36,129 nucleotides of DNA from Desulfovibrionaceae bacterium. GTDB lineage: Bacteria > Desulfobacterota > Desulfovibrionia > Desulfovibrionales > Desulfovibrionaceae. Position 1 is the first letter of the stretch. Each line of letters starts with the position of its first letter. The notes below the pieces were generated by a model. That model had not been told where the DNA came from, ran no database searches, and saw only the letters and a program-made list of their open reading frames with translations. A program made the translations under genes and the position numbers. The stretch is taken from NCBI GenBank assembly GCA_015233395.1, contig JADFXV010000028.1, positions 1 to 36,129 on the forward strand. Direction: 5' to 3'. This document shows, piece by piece, positions 29,647 to 36,129 of this stretch.

Positions 29647-31095
29647 ATGCTTCGATTATTGCGCACGCTTTTGCTCGGGCTTCTGTGCTCGGCCCTGATC
29701 CTGCCCGCAACGCCGGCCGGCATGCCCGCCCGGGCCGAGGCCGCGCTGATGTCCTTCGGGGTCAAGGACGAGCTCGAACTCGGCAAGAAATTCAACGCCC
29801 TGGTGCGCTCCATGATGCCCCTGGTCGACGATCCGGCGATCGAGGGCTACGTCCGCGACCTGGTCATGAAAATCGCCGCCCATATTCCGCCCCAGCCTTT
29901 CGACATCACCGTGGGCGTGCTCCAGGACAACGGGGTCAACGCGTTCGCCGCCCCGGCCGGATACGTCTTCGTCTACAGCGGACTGATCCTCGATTTCGAC
30001 CACGAATCCGAAGTGGCCGCAGTCATGGCCCACGAACTCGGCCACGTGGCCCTGCGCCACATCTCCAAACGCGTGGAAAACGCCCAGGTGGTCGGCCTTG
30101 CCGGCATGCTCGGCATGGTCGCCGGGATCCTGCTCGGCGCCGTGGCCCATGCCCCCCAGGCCGGCGCCGCCCTGGCCATGGGTTCGCAGTCGGCCGGCCA
30201 AAGCTCCATGCTCGCCTATTCGCGCGATGTCGAACGAGAGGCCGACACGGCCGGCCTGGGCTTTTTGACCGACTCCGGCTATTCGCCCATGGCCATGGTC
30301 AAGGCCTTTGAAATCCTGCGCCGGCTCAAATGGTTCAAAGGCATCGGGGGCATGCCCTCCTACTTGAGCACGCACCCGGGCATCGAGGAGCGCATCGGCT
30401 ACCTAAGCGACCGCATCGCCCACATGCCCAAACAACTCCTAAACCGCCCGGAAAACGACGAGCGCTTCCTGCGCTGCAAGATGCTGCTGCGGGCCCACTG
30501 GACCGACGCGACCTCCGCCATGGAATATTTCGAAAAACTCCCGCCCAAATCCACCTGCGTGGACCAGCTCGGCAGGGCCATCGCGCTCGGTCGCGTCAGC
30601 CGCGTGACCGAAGCCAAAGCCGCCTACGACCAGGCCATGGCCTGCGCCCCGGGCGACCCGCTGCCCCTGCGCGAGGCCGGCCGTTTTTACTACAAACTGG
30701 GCGACTTCACCCGGGCCGTCGATTTCCTGCAGCGTAGCGCCGACAAAAACCCCCGCGACGCCATGACGCTCGGCTACCTCGGCTGGACCCTGCACAGCTT
30801 GGGACAAAAGGACAAAGGCAAACTCTACCTCCAGCGCGCCCTGCACGAACTGCCCGAAGACGTGGACCTGCACTCGGTCTACGGCCGCATGTCCGGGGAG
30901 GACGGCGATCTGTTCACCGCCCACCTCCACCTGGCCTACGCCGCGCTCTACCAGAACAACGCGCGCCAGACGACCTACAACCTGGACAAAGCCAGACCGC
31001 TCGCCAAAACCGAGGAACAACGCCAGGATTTGATGCATTTTGAGACCATATACAAAGAAAGGAGCGAATTTTGGAAACAGACGGCATTTCGCTAA
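29647..31095 (+). CDS. M48 metalloprotease with TPR repeats (BepA-like)
   Basis: 482 aa from ATG 29647 (GGAGG about 13 bases upstream), which places a signal peptide at residues 1-33; an in-frame ATG at 29581 would put 22 extra residues before it. The M48 zinc site is HELGH (129-133) with the third-ligand region SRDVEREADTAG. A TPR-rich C-terminal half (about 265-470) follows, as in BepA/YfgC, a periplasmic protease that monitors outer-membrane protein and LptD assembly. The 3' end overlaps the next gene by 25 bases and provides its ribosome-binding site. Physiological targets are not known from sequence. Confidence 0.9.
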   Translation: MLRLLRTLLLGLLCSALILPATPAGMPARAEAALMSFGVKDELELGKKFNALVRSMMPLVDDPAIEGYVRDLVMKIAAHIPPQPFDITVGVLQDNGVNAFAAPAGYVFVYSGLILDFDHESEVAAVMAHELGHVALRHISKRVENAQVVGLAGMLGMVAGILLGAVAHAPQAGAALAMGSQSAGQSSMLAYSRDVEREADTAGLGFLTDSGYSPMAMVKAFEILRRLKWFKGIGGMPSYLSTHPGIEERIGYLSDRIAHMPKQLLNRPENDERFLRCKMLLRAHWTDATSAMEYFEKLPPKSTCVDQLGRAIALGRVSRVTEAKAAYDQAMACAPGDPLPLREAGRFYYKLGDFTRAVDFLQRSADKNPRDAMTLGYLGWTLHSLGQKDKGKLYLQRALHELPEDVDLHSVYGRMSGEDGDLFTAHLHLAYAALYQNNARQTTYNLDKARPLAKTEEQRQDLMHFETIYKERSEFWKQTAFR

Positions 31096-31496
31096 AAGGT
31101 CCAGTCCTGATCCGCCTGCCCAAGGGAAAAGACCTGCTCGAAGCCCTGGCCGAGGCGGCCGCCTCCATCAACGCGACCAAAGCCCACGTCGCCGTCATCG
31201 GCGCCCTGGAAAAAACCAAGCTCGGCTATTACCTGCAAGACGAACGGCGCTATGTCGACTTCAGCTTCGACGAACACGTGGAAATTCTCTGCGGCCAGGG
31301 CAACATCTCGCTCAAAGACGGGAAACCCTTCGTCCACCTGCACCTGACCCTGTCCCGCAAGGACTGCTCCTGCCTGGGCGGACACGCCATGGCCGGCAGC
31401 ATCATCTTCGCCGCCGAGGCCTGCATCACCCCGGTCGCCGGAGACGCCCTCGTGCGCGGCTTCGACGAGCCGACCGGACTGTTTTTGTGGAAATGA
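31071..31496 (+). CDS. PPC domain (DUF296) protein
   Basis: 141 aa from a TTG at 31071 with AAGGAG upstream inside the protease gene. The single PPC/DUF296 domain is clear: LIRLPKGKDLLEALAEAA, AVIGALEKTKLGYY, ILCGQGNISLKDGKPFVHLHLTL and GGHAMAGSI. The His-x-His and later His residues form the metal site known in the family. Bacterial PPC proteins are small trimers of uncertain function; plant relatives fuse the domain to AT-hooks. Translational coupling to the M48 protease suggests related roles (inference). Confidence 0.87.
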   Translation: METDGISLKGPVLIRLPKGKDLLEALAEAAASINATKAHVAVIGALEKTKLGYYLQDERRYVDFSFDEHVEILCGQGNISLKDGKPFVHLHLTLSRKDCSCLGGHAMAGSIIFAAEACITPVAGDALVRGFDEPTGLFLWK

Positions 31497-31513
31497 TCGG
31501 GAAAAAATGAATC

Positions 31514-31558
31514 CTGGGGGAACCCCCCTTTTGTTGAACAAAAGGGGGGTTCCCCCAG
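31514..31558. terminator. Bidirectional terminator between convergent genes
   Basis: A perfect 22-bp stem (31514-31535 with 31537-31558). In the minus direction a T6 run follows (complement of 31502-31507 region), in the plus direction there is only TTTA. It separates the PPC gene from the minus-strand HAD operon. Confidence 0.75.
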
Positions 31559-31576
31559 ACCCTTTACGCCGCTCCC

Positions 31577-32239
31577 CTAGCGATCCCCGCCCAGCCAGCA
31601 ACGGCGCAGCAACTCGAAATTCGGGACGTGCAGCTCGGCGATCAGGGCCGGGTTTTTGAAGGCCCAGAAGGGAACCCTGGCGGCCCGGGCGGTCTGTTCG
31701 TCGAGAAACGAATCGCCCAGGTAGGCCACATCCTGCCCGCGCAGGTTCCACTGGGCCAGGATTTTATGCACGCCTTCGGGATTGGGCTTGGGATGGCTGA
31801 CTTTGGCGGCGGTGATCACGGGCGCGAAAAACCGGCGCAGTTCGAAAATGTCGAGCACCATTTCCATGGTGTCGGTGCGGTTGGTGTTGACGGCCATGAG
31901 CACGCCGTTTTCCTGGAGCGTCTCCAGAAAGGGCGTCAGCCCGTCATAGAGATAGAGATAGGGCAGAATTTCCCGGTAATCGAAGTGTTTGCGCAGCTCG
32001 TTGGCCTCATCTAAGCGTTCGCGCGGGATGACCCTGGCCAGCGACTCCATGACCGAATGGGCGTGAACGTAATCTTCCTCCTCCCCGGTGATGGGCAAAA
32101 GCCCCATGCGTTCCCGGATGATGCTGTAATACATCCGGTTGGCGTCCCGGGAATCGAGAATCACGCCGTCGCAGTCGAAGATGACCCCTTTGACGCGGCG
32201 AAACATGGCCGGATCGGTGAAGCCGGAGCAAATGTTCAT
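31577..32239 (-). CDS. HAD-superfamily hydrolase (phosphoglycolate phosphatase-like)
   Basis: 220 aa. HAD motif I is FDCDGVILDS (about 20-29), motif II the Thr/Asn in VNTNRTD, motif III a Lys in SHPKPNP, and motif IV LGDSFLDE. A helical cap lies between motifs I and II, as in the PGP/beta-phosphoglucomutase group. Substrate unknown. It is the last gene of a three-gene minus-strand operon; its start overlaps the stop of the gene before it by four bases. The terminator at 31514-31558 ends it. Confidence 0.88.
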   Translation of the reverse strand: MNICSGFTDPAMFRRVKGVIFDCDGVILDSRDANRMYYSIIRERMGLLPITGEEEDYVHAHSVMESLARVIPRERLDEANELRKHFDYREILPYLYLYDGLTPFLETLQENGVLMAVNTNRTDTMEMVLDIFELRRFFAPVITAAKVSHPKPNPEGVHKILAQWNLRGQDVAYLGDSFLDEQTARAARVPFWAFKNPALIAELHVPNFELLRRCWLGGDR

Positions 32240-33189
32240 GACCTGTCCCCGGGGGCGATGAAAAAAACCGTTCTTTGGACGTCAAGCCAGGGTTTTTCCG
32301 CGTCCCGCGCCGTGCGCGAGATCAGGGCGTGGCCCGGGGCGCGCCCCATGGCGAGGCCCGGGGCCGCTATGCGCCCCGGAAACCAGGAGGCCAGCTCGCC
32401 CGGCGCCGGCGGCGCAAGGCGCGCCCCGAATTCGTCCCAGGCCGAGGCGATGTCCGGATCGGCCGTCAAAAGAGCGCATTCCGGGGGCGCAAAAAAAAGC
32501 AGCGCTTCGAGCACCAGCCGCCAGGGCGGGCCTTCGGGCGCGCCCGCCACCGTGGGAGCGTTCGGCAAAACGACCGGCATTTCGCCTGGCCGGCCGCACT
32601 CCTCGTCGCCGCCGCAGCCGCAATTCTCGTAGCCCTCGTCGTCGCCGGACGAACCTGAGTCCTCGTCGTCCTCGCAGCCGCAATTTTCGTAATCGACGCC
32701 GTCGCCGGACGCATCCGGTCCGGCAAGCCCGAGTTCGCGCTGGAAGCGGGCGAACGAGCTGTCGATGCGGCTGTCAAGGGATTTGAGAGCCAGGGCGTTT
32801 TCCTCGATGACGTAAGCCAGGCCGAGCAGGGTCTGTGCGCGGCAGCTGTCCTGCACGGCGCGGGCCGCCCGCGCCGCCTCCGGATCGAGCCTCTCGGCGA
32901 GTTCCCGGCGGATGGCCATGGGCGAGCCCGGAGCGAAGGCGTGTCCCCAGGCGGCGGCGAAATCGGCCAGACCTCGCGGGTCCTTGAAATCGCCGCCAAA
33001 GGCGATCAGTTGGCCGACCGCTCCGGCGGCCGCGGCCGGGGCCAGGGGCAGGCCCTCGGGCCGGAAGCGGCCTGGCTCGACGGGCGTGGCGGGCGCCAAG
33101 CCCGGATCGAAGCACAGCGCCTCGGGCCAAGCCGAAAGTCCGGCCAGCTCGGGATGCATGAACGGGAAGGCGATGATGATGTCAGGCAT
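32236..33189 (-). CDS. Unknown protein with a Cys/Asp/Glu-rich internal duplication
   Basis: 317 aa; I recognise no family. The ends look folded and Ala/Pro/Leu-rich. Between them (about residues 165-203) lies a very acidic, Cys-containing segment in which YENCGC followed by acidic residues occurs twice, 20 residues apart; in the DNA this is a 60-bp duplication (32614-32631 and 32674-32691 match with one change). Metal binding by the paired CxC and acidic residues is a reasonable guess, not shown. No signal peptide or membrane helix is evident. It overlaps the gene before it by eight bases and the HAD gene by four, so the three are co-translated. Confidence 0.75.
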   Translation of the reverse strand: MPDIIIAFPFMHPELAGLSAWPEALCFDPGLAPATPVEPGRFRPEGLPLAPAAAAGAVGQLIAFGGDFKDPRGLADFAAAWGHAFAPGSPMAIRRELAERLDPEAARAARAVQDSCRAQTLLGLAYVIEENALALKSLDSRIDSSFARFQRELGLAGPDASGDGVDYENCGCEDDEDSGSSGDDEGYENCGCGGDEECGRPGEMPVVLPNAPTVAGAPEGPPWRLVLEALLFFAPPECALLTADPDIASAWDEFGARLAPPAPGELASWFPGRIAAPGLAMGRAPGHALISRTARDAEKPWLDVQRTVFFIAPGDRS

Positions 33190-33601
33190 GGCCGTCGCTT
33201 TGGTTGGGGTTGATCGCCGCCTCGCGTTTGGCCGGGCGGTAATTGGGGCACACGCCGGGACATTTGGGCAACCGCATGAGACACACGTCGCGGTCCAGGT
33301 GGACGCACCCCGGGTAGCCGCCCTCCTGGTCCGGCTCGAAGCGGCCGCAATCCGGACGCTTTTCGGTCAGCCCGGCGAAGCGGGTCTTCCAGATCGCCAC
33401 GGCCCGGACGTCGCTTAGGCCAAAATTGTCGGCCTGGGTCAAAAAGCCGTCAAAGGCGGCCTCGCAGGCTGCAAGCGCGGCGCAACGCCAGGAGGCGTCC
33501 AGGCCCGGGTTGAGCCGTTCCTCGTAGAGGCAGCGTCCCGACCGGTGATAGTCGCAGGCCGCGCCCGGAAAAGGGGCTATCTTGGCGCGCTTGGCGTTCA
33601 T
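33182..33601 (-). CDS. Unknown small Cys-rich protein
   Basis: 139 aa; no family recognised with certainty. About ten Cys are spread through it, including CDYHRSGRC near the N-terminus and a C-terminal set [24 protein letters not shown] region (the last four Cys within 20 residues). This pattern suggests a zinc or Fe-S site. It is the first gene of the coupled operon with the 317-aa protein and the HAD hydrolase, and is divergent from tatA. The 200-bp gap to tatA shows no convincing promoter. Confidence 0.75.
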   Translation of the reverse strand: MNAKRAKIAPFPGAACDYHRSGRCLYEERLNPGLDASWRCAALAACEAAFDGFLTQADNFGLSDVRAVAIWKTRFAGLTEKRPDCGRFEPDQEGGYPGCVHLDRDVCLMRLPKCPGVCPNYRPAKREAAINPNQSDGHA

Positions 33602-33799
33602 GTCCTGTCCGTGCCGCCTCCCGGCTCGTGGGCTCGCCGGCCCGTGTTTGGCCTATACCGCTCCCGCGCGCGCCGCGCAACTGGCGCGACCGCTGAGCAA
33701 CCGGTACGAAACCGGCGGGCGGGCCGCGCTGGCTGCGGCATCCTTGACCGGGAGCGCGGCCGGGGGTATGCCGGGATCAATCGCGGCCTGGAGGTTTGT

Positions 33800-33991
33800 A
33801 TGGGCATAAGTTTCACGCATCTGCTGATCGTCCTGGTCATCGTCATTTTGCTCTTCGGAACCTCGAAGCTGCCCGAGTTCGGTTCCGGCATCGGCAAGGC
33901 CATCAAAGGCTTCAAGAAAGCCATGAGCGAGCCCGAGGAAATCGACGTTTCGGCCGACAAAAAGGACGAGCCGCCCCGCCCCAAGCAGTAG
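33800..33991 (+). CDS. tatA: Twin-arginine translocase subunit TatA/TatE-like
   Basis: 63 aa from ATG 33800 with GGAGG five bases upstream; the frame is open earlier but only as noise. A single N-terminal helix (about 7-20) ends in the FG hinge ([12 protein letters not shown]), then an amphipathic helix [14 protein letters not shown] and a charged tail, all typical of TatA. It helps form the passage for folded proteins across the inner membrane. tatB and tatC are not adjacent. The residue near position 6-8, often Gln in TatA, is His here. Confidence 0.92.
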   Translation: MGISFTHLLIVLVIVILLFGTSKLPEFGSGIGKAIKGFKKAMSEPEEIDVSADKKDEPPRPKQ

Positions 33992-34053
33992 CCCCCGCCC
34001 GACTCCCTCGCCCGTGGCCGACCCGGCCGCATTCTTCGTATTGTCGTGAGACG

Positions 34054-34069
34054 CCCCCCGGACCCGGGG
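34054..34069 (+). terminator. Possible terminator after tatA
   Basis: CCCCGG (34056-34061), AC, CCGGGG (34064-34069), then TAGTCTTT. Short stem between the convergent tatA and pgsA genes. Confidence 0.4.
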
Positions 34070-34090
34070 CTAGTCTTTGGCCTGTTGGCC

Positions 34091-34696
34091 TCAGTCCGGT
34101 TTGGGCTTGGCCTCGCCGTTTGGCGTGAAATAATCGAGGCCCCGGCGCAGGTAGTGCAGGCCCGAGGCGGCGGTCAGCCCGGCCACGGTCCAGATGAGCG
34201 CCGGCAGAAGCGGGCCGAGCCCGAGATCGAAGGCCTTGTCCGTCAAAAGCGCGGCCACCAAGGTCATCTGGGCCGTAGTGTTGAGTTTGCTGACGAACGT
34301 GGGCCGAATGCGGCTTTTCACGTCGATATCGAGAAAGGTCAGCAACAGCAGCCCGCCGACGATGATGATGTCGCGGCTGACCACGATCACGGCCAGCCAG
34401 AGGGGAATAAGGCCCTGGATGGCCAGGCAGACGAAGGAGGCCACCAGAAGCATCTTGTCGGCCAAGGGGTCGAGCATGGCCCCGAGATTTGAGCGCTGGC
34501 GGAGCAGGCGGGCGAGCGTGCCGTCGAGAGCGTCGGTCAGGCCGGCGGCCGCGAAAATGGCAAAGGCGGCCAAGTGGTTGTGATCCATGAACACGGCGAC
34601 GAAGGCCGGAGTCAGCACCACCCGCAGGATGGTGAGCAGGTTGGGCAGAGTCCAGTTGCTCGGCGTCTGGCTCGCTTGCGGCGGCGGCGTATCCAT
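34091..34696 (-). CDS. pgsA: CDP-diacylglycerol-glycerol-3-phosphate 3-phosphatidyltransferase
   Basis: 201 aa from ATG 34696, giving a short polar lead before NWTLPNLLTILRVVLTP, the family's usual N-terminus; a GTG at 34759 would add 21 residues. The CDP-alcohol phosphotransferase motif DG-x2-AR-x8-G-x3-D-x3-D is complete (DGTLARLL...GAMLDPLAD). Four to five membrane helices are seen. The enzyme makes phosphatidylglycerol phosphate, the first step to phosphatidylglycerol and cardiolipin. It lies downstream of the TPR-SH3 gene on the same strand, 83 bases apart. Confidence 0.93.
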   Translation of the reverse strand: MDTPPPQASQTPSNWTLPNLLTILRVVLTPAFVAVFMDHNHLAAFAIFAAAGLTDALDGTLARLLRQRSNLGAMLDPLADKMLLVASFVCLAIQGLIPLWLAVIVVSRDIIIVGGLLLLTFLDIDVKSRIRPTFVSKLNTTAQMTLVAALLTDKAFDLGLGPLLPALIWTVAGLTAASGLHYLRRGLDYFTPNGEAKPKPD

Positions 34697-34779
34697 GAAG
34701 TCCCGGGGTATGAGGGTCGAGCGTCGCTGGCTGTCGTGGACAAACCCGTAATATTCCACAATTCTACGCCGTCTTTCGC

Positions 34780-36039
34780 CTATTGTCCAGGTTCGGCCGC
34801 CCGGATCAGATCGGCGCGCACAAAACCCCGGCTGCCGCCGGGAGTGAGCGCCTCGATCCAGTCGCCCTGCCGGCCGACGACGGTGAGGCGCTGGCCGGGC
34901 GGCAGCACCCGCACCACCGCCTGGTCCGCGCCGGGCCCGGCCCGCAGTTTGGCCAACGATCCGGAGACTACGGCCTGCGTGGCCCCGGGTTGGCCCGATT
35001 GGGCCGGTTTCGCCGGTTGGGGCTCATTGGGTTGAGACGGCTCCGGCGCCGTGCTCGTGAAACCCGCCGGAGCGCTGTCGCGCCTGCCCTCGGGTTTCAC
35101 GGGCGCGCCGCCTCGCCTGGCCAAATACAAACAGCCGGCCTGTCCGGGATCGGCGCGCAAGGCCCCCCGGCACAAGGCGACGGCGTCCCCGGCCCTGCCC
35201 TGTGCGGCCGCCTTCCAGGCCTGCGCGGCCAAAACGGCGGCCAAAGAGGTCTTGGCCAGGGTGTCGCCCGGGCTCATGGCCGCCACCTGCTCGAACGCGG
35301 TCACGGCCAGCGCGTCCTTGCCCCGGCGGGCGAGCAAGGCGCCCAGGCCGCTCGCCCAGGCCGGGTCGCTCGGCCGCAGCGCCAAGGCCCGTTCCCATTC
35401 CAGATTGGCGGCCGCCGTCAACCCAAGCCGCGCGAAAATCCGGGCCGCGGCGGCATGGACCTCGGCCTCGGCGTGGTCGCGGGAGGCCAGGCGCGTAAAT
35501 TCTTCAAGGGCTCCGGCCGCGTCGCCGGACTCAAGGCGGGCCAGGCCAAGCGCAAACAGCGCCGGGGGATAGTCCGGGTCGCTCCGCAGAGCCTGAACGC
35601 ATTCGGCCAAGGCGGCGGCCGGATCTCCGGCGCGCAGCAGGACAAGCCCCTTCCAGGTCCGGGCGAAGAGATGATTCGGGGCTTTAGCCAGCGCGGCGTC
35701 GAATTTCTCCAAAGCCGCCTTGTCCGCTCCCGGCCCCCCGGCCGCCGCCAGGGACGCGCCCAGCCTGGACAGGGCGTAGACGTTGTCCGGGTCCAGGACG
35801 AGCACGTCGCCGAAGGCCTGGATCGCCTTCTTGAAATCGCCGGTATAGTAAGCGTCGGCAGCCAGAAACAGCTGGTCTTCCGGGGCGATGCCCGCGCGCG
35901 CGCCGTTCTCGCCATTCACGCCATTCACGCCATTCACGCCGGTCATGCCGGTCGTGGCCGTCGTGGCGAAAGCCAGGGCCATGAGCGCGGCCGCGAAAAC
36001 GGCGACCGCGCGCGGAGCGAAAAGGCGCGCTACGGACAT
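34780..36039 (-). CDS. Secreted TPR-repeat protein with C-terminal SH3 domain
   Basis: 419 aa. A signal peptide covers about residues 1-29, followed by a (VNG)n linker encoded by 9-bp repeats. At least six TPR units span about 52-300. A Pro/Gln linker in 3-residue steps (about 320-350) then leads to a bacterial SH3 domain (about 358-415, including KLRAGPGADQAVVRVLPPGQRLTVVG). Such proteins usually act as envelope scaffolds or bind peptidoglycan. The start overlaps the end of the gene before it (ATG inside the last codons). No catalytic motif is seen; the partner is unknown. Confidence 0.85.
   Translation of the reverse strand: MSVARLFAPRAVAVFAAALMALAFATTATTGMTGVNGVNGVNGENGARAGIAPEDQLFLAADAYYTGDFKKAIQAFGDVLVLDPDNVYALSRLGASLAAAGGPGADKAALEKFDAALAKAPNHLFARTWKGLVLLRAGDPAAALAECVQALRSDPDYPPALFALGLARLESGDAAGALEEFTRLASRDHAEAEVHAAAARIFARLGLTAAANLEWERALALRPSDPAWASGLGALLARRGKDALAVTAFEQVAAMSPGDTLAKTSLAAVLAAQAWKAAAQGRAGDAVALCRGALRADPGQAGCLYLARRGGAPVKPEGRRDSAPAGFTSTAPEPSQPNEPQPAKPAQSGQPGATQAVVSGSLAKLRAGPGADQAVVRVLPPGQRLTVVGRQGDWIEALTPGGSRGFVRADLIRAAEPGQ
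35902..35964. repeat. 9-bp repeat array encoding the VNG linker
   Basis: Three perfect GCCATTCAC units (35911-35937) flanked by degenerate ones make seven in a row (35902-35964). On the coding (minus) strand the units read GGCGTGAAT and so on, again beginning GGC. They follow the signal peptide of the TPR-SH3 protein. A second, more degenerate 9-bp array (34992-35045) encodes its Pro/Gln linker. Confidence 0.8.
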
Positions 36040-36128
36040 CGCCCGGCCTGCTCAAGGATGCTTCCGGCCAGGGAGGCCGCCAATTTTTCCAGGGCCGCGC
36101 GCCCGGCCTGTTCCGGGCCGGGCGCGAG
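36030..36128 (-). CDS. 3' end of an unidentified gene (partial)
   Basis: An open frame enters from the right edge on the minus strand and ends at TAG (36032-36030), overlapping the first codons of the TPR-SH3 gene. The 32 visible residues (Ala/Leu-rich, ending EQAGRCP) form a helix-like tail. Too short to assign; the overlap with the next start supports a real operon neighbour. Confidence 0.5.
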   Translation of the reverse strand, partial: LAPGPEQAGRAALEKLAASLAGSILEQAGRCP

Positions 36129-36129
36129 A

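Overview
The window is a high-GC, gene-dense stretch of bacterial chromosome that looks like a Desulfovibrionaceae sulfate reducer (Desulfovibrio or Solidesulfovibrio type). The main clue is a lactate-oxidation locus in the order kinase, sigma-54 response regulator, lactate permease, FAD dehydrogenase, Fe-S subunit. It resembles the LurR-controlled region of Desulfovibrio vulgaris. The conserved run ispE, tRNA-Gln, prs, rplY, pth, carD, rho and the many GC-rich hairpins between genes agree with this. The assignment rests on recognition alone; no search was run.

Layout. 1-4146: a hybrid histidine kinase (5' end outside the window) overlapping a LurR-like sigma-54 activator. 4183-4827: a HigB/HigA toxin-antitoxin pair with its own promoter and operator. 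4955-7666: a second, soluble hybrid kinase. 7667-8043: a regulatory region with several stem-loops, three related palindromes and a sigma-54-like promoter, leading into the lactate operon (permease, FAD dehydrogenase, Fe-S protein; 8044-12453). 12651-13324: an AbrB-type antitoxin with a Doc toxin. 13314-18945: motility genes (fliL on minus; motA and motB on plus) with a PEP-synthase-like phosphotransferase and a cyclic-nucleotide-binding protein between them. 18982-21846: a lone receiver protein (minus), then a glycosyltransferase-like gene overlapping a radical SAM/SPASM gene. 21963-23399: a DegP/HtrA protease, followed by about 290 bp of hairpins. 23691-29420: housekeeping genes ispE, tRNA-Gln(UUG), prs, rplY, pth, carD, rho. 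29647-31496: a BepA-like M48 protease overlapping a PPC-domain (DUF296) gene. 31577-33601 (minus): a coupled operon of two unknown Cys-containing proteins and a HAD phosphatase. 33800-36129: tatA, pgsA (minus), a secreted TPR-SH3 protein (minus) and the 3' end of one more minus-strand gene.

How the parts may work together. The kinase and sigma-54 activator probably control the lactate operon through the three palindromes upstream of its promoter. Two toxin-antitoxin modules bracket the second kinase and the lactate operon, as if this segment had been rearranged. The phosphotransferase and cNMP-binding genes may link metabolic state to the stator, which is inference from neighbourhood. Arrays of 9-bp units beginning GGC recur at four places, in linkers of secreted or regulatory proteins and in one intergenic gap, and look like a lineage-specific simple repeat.
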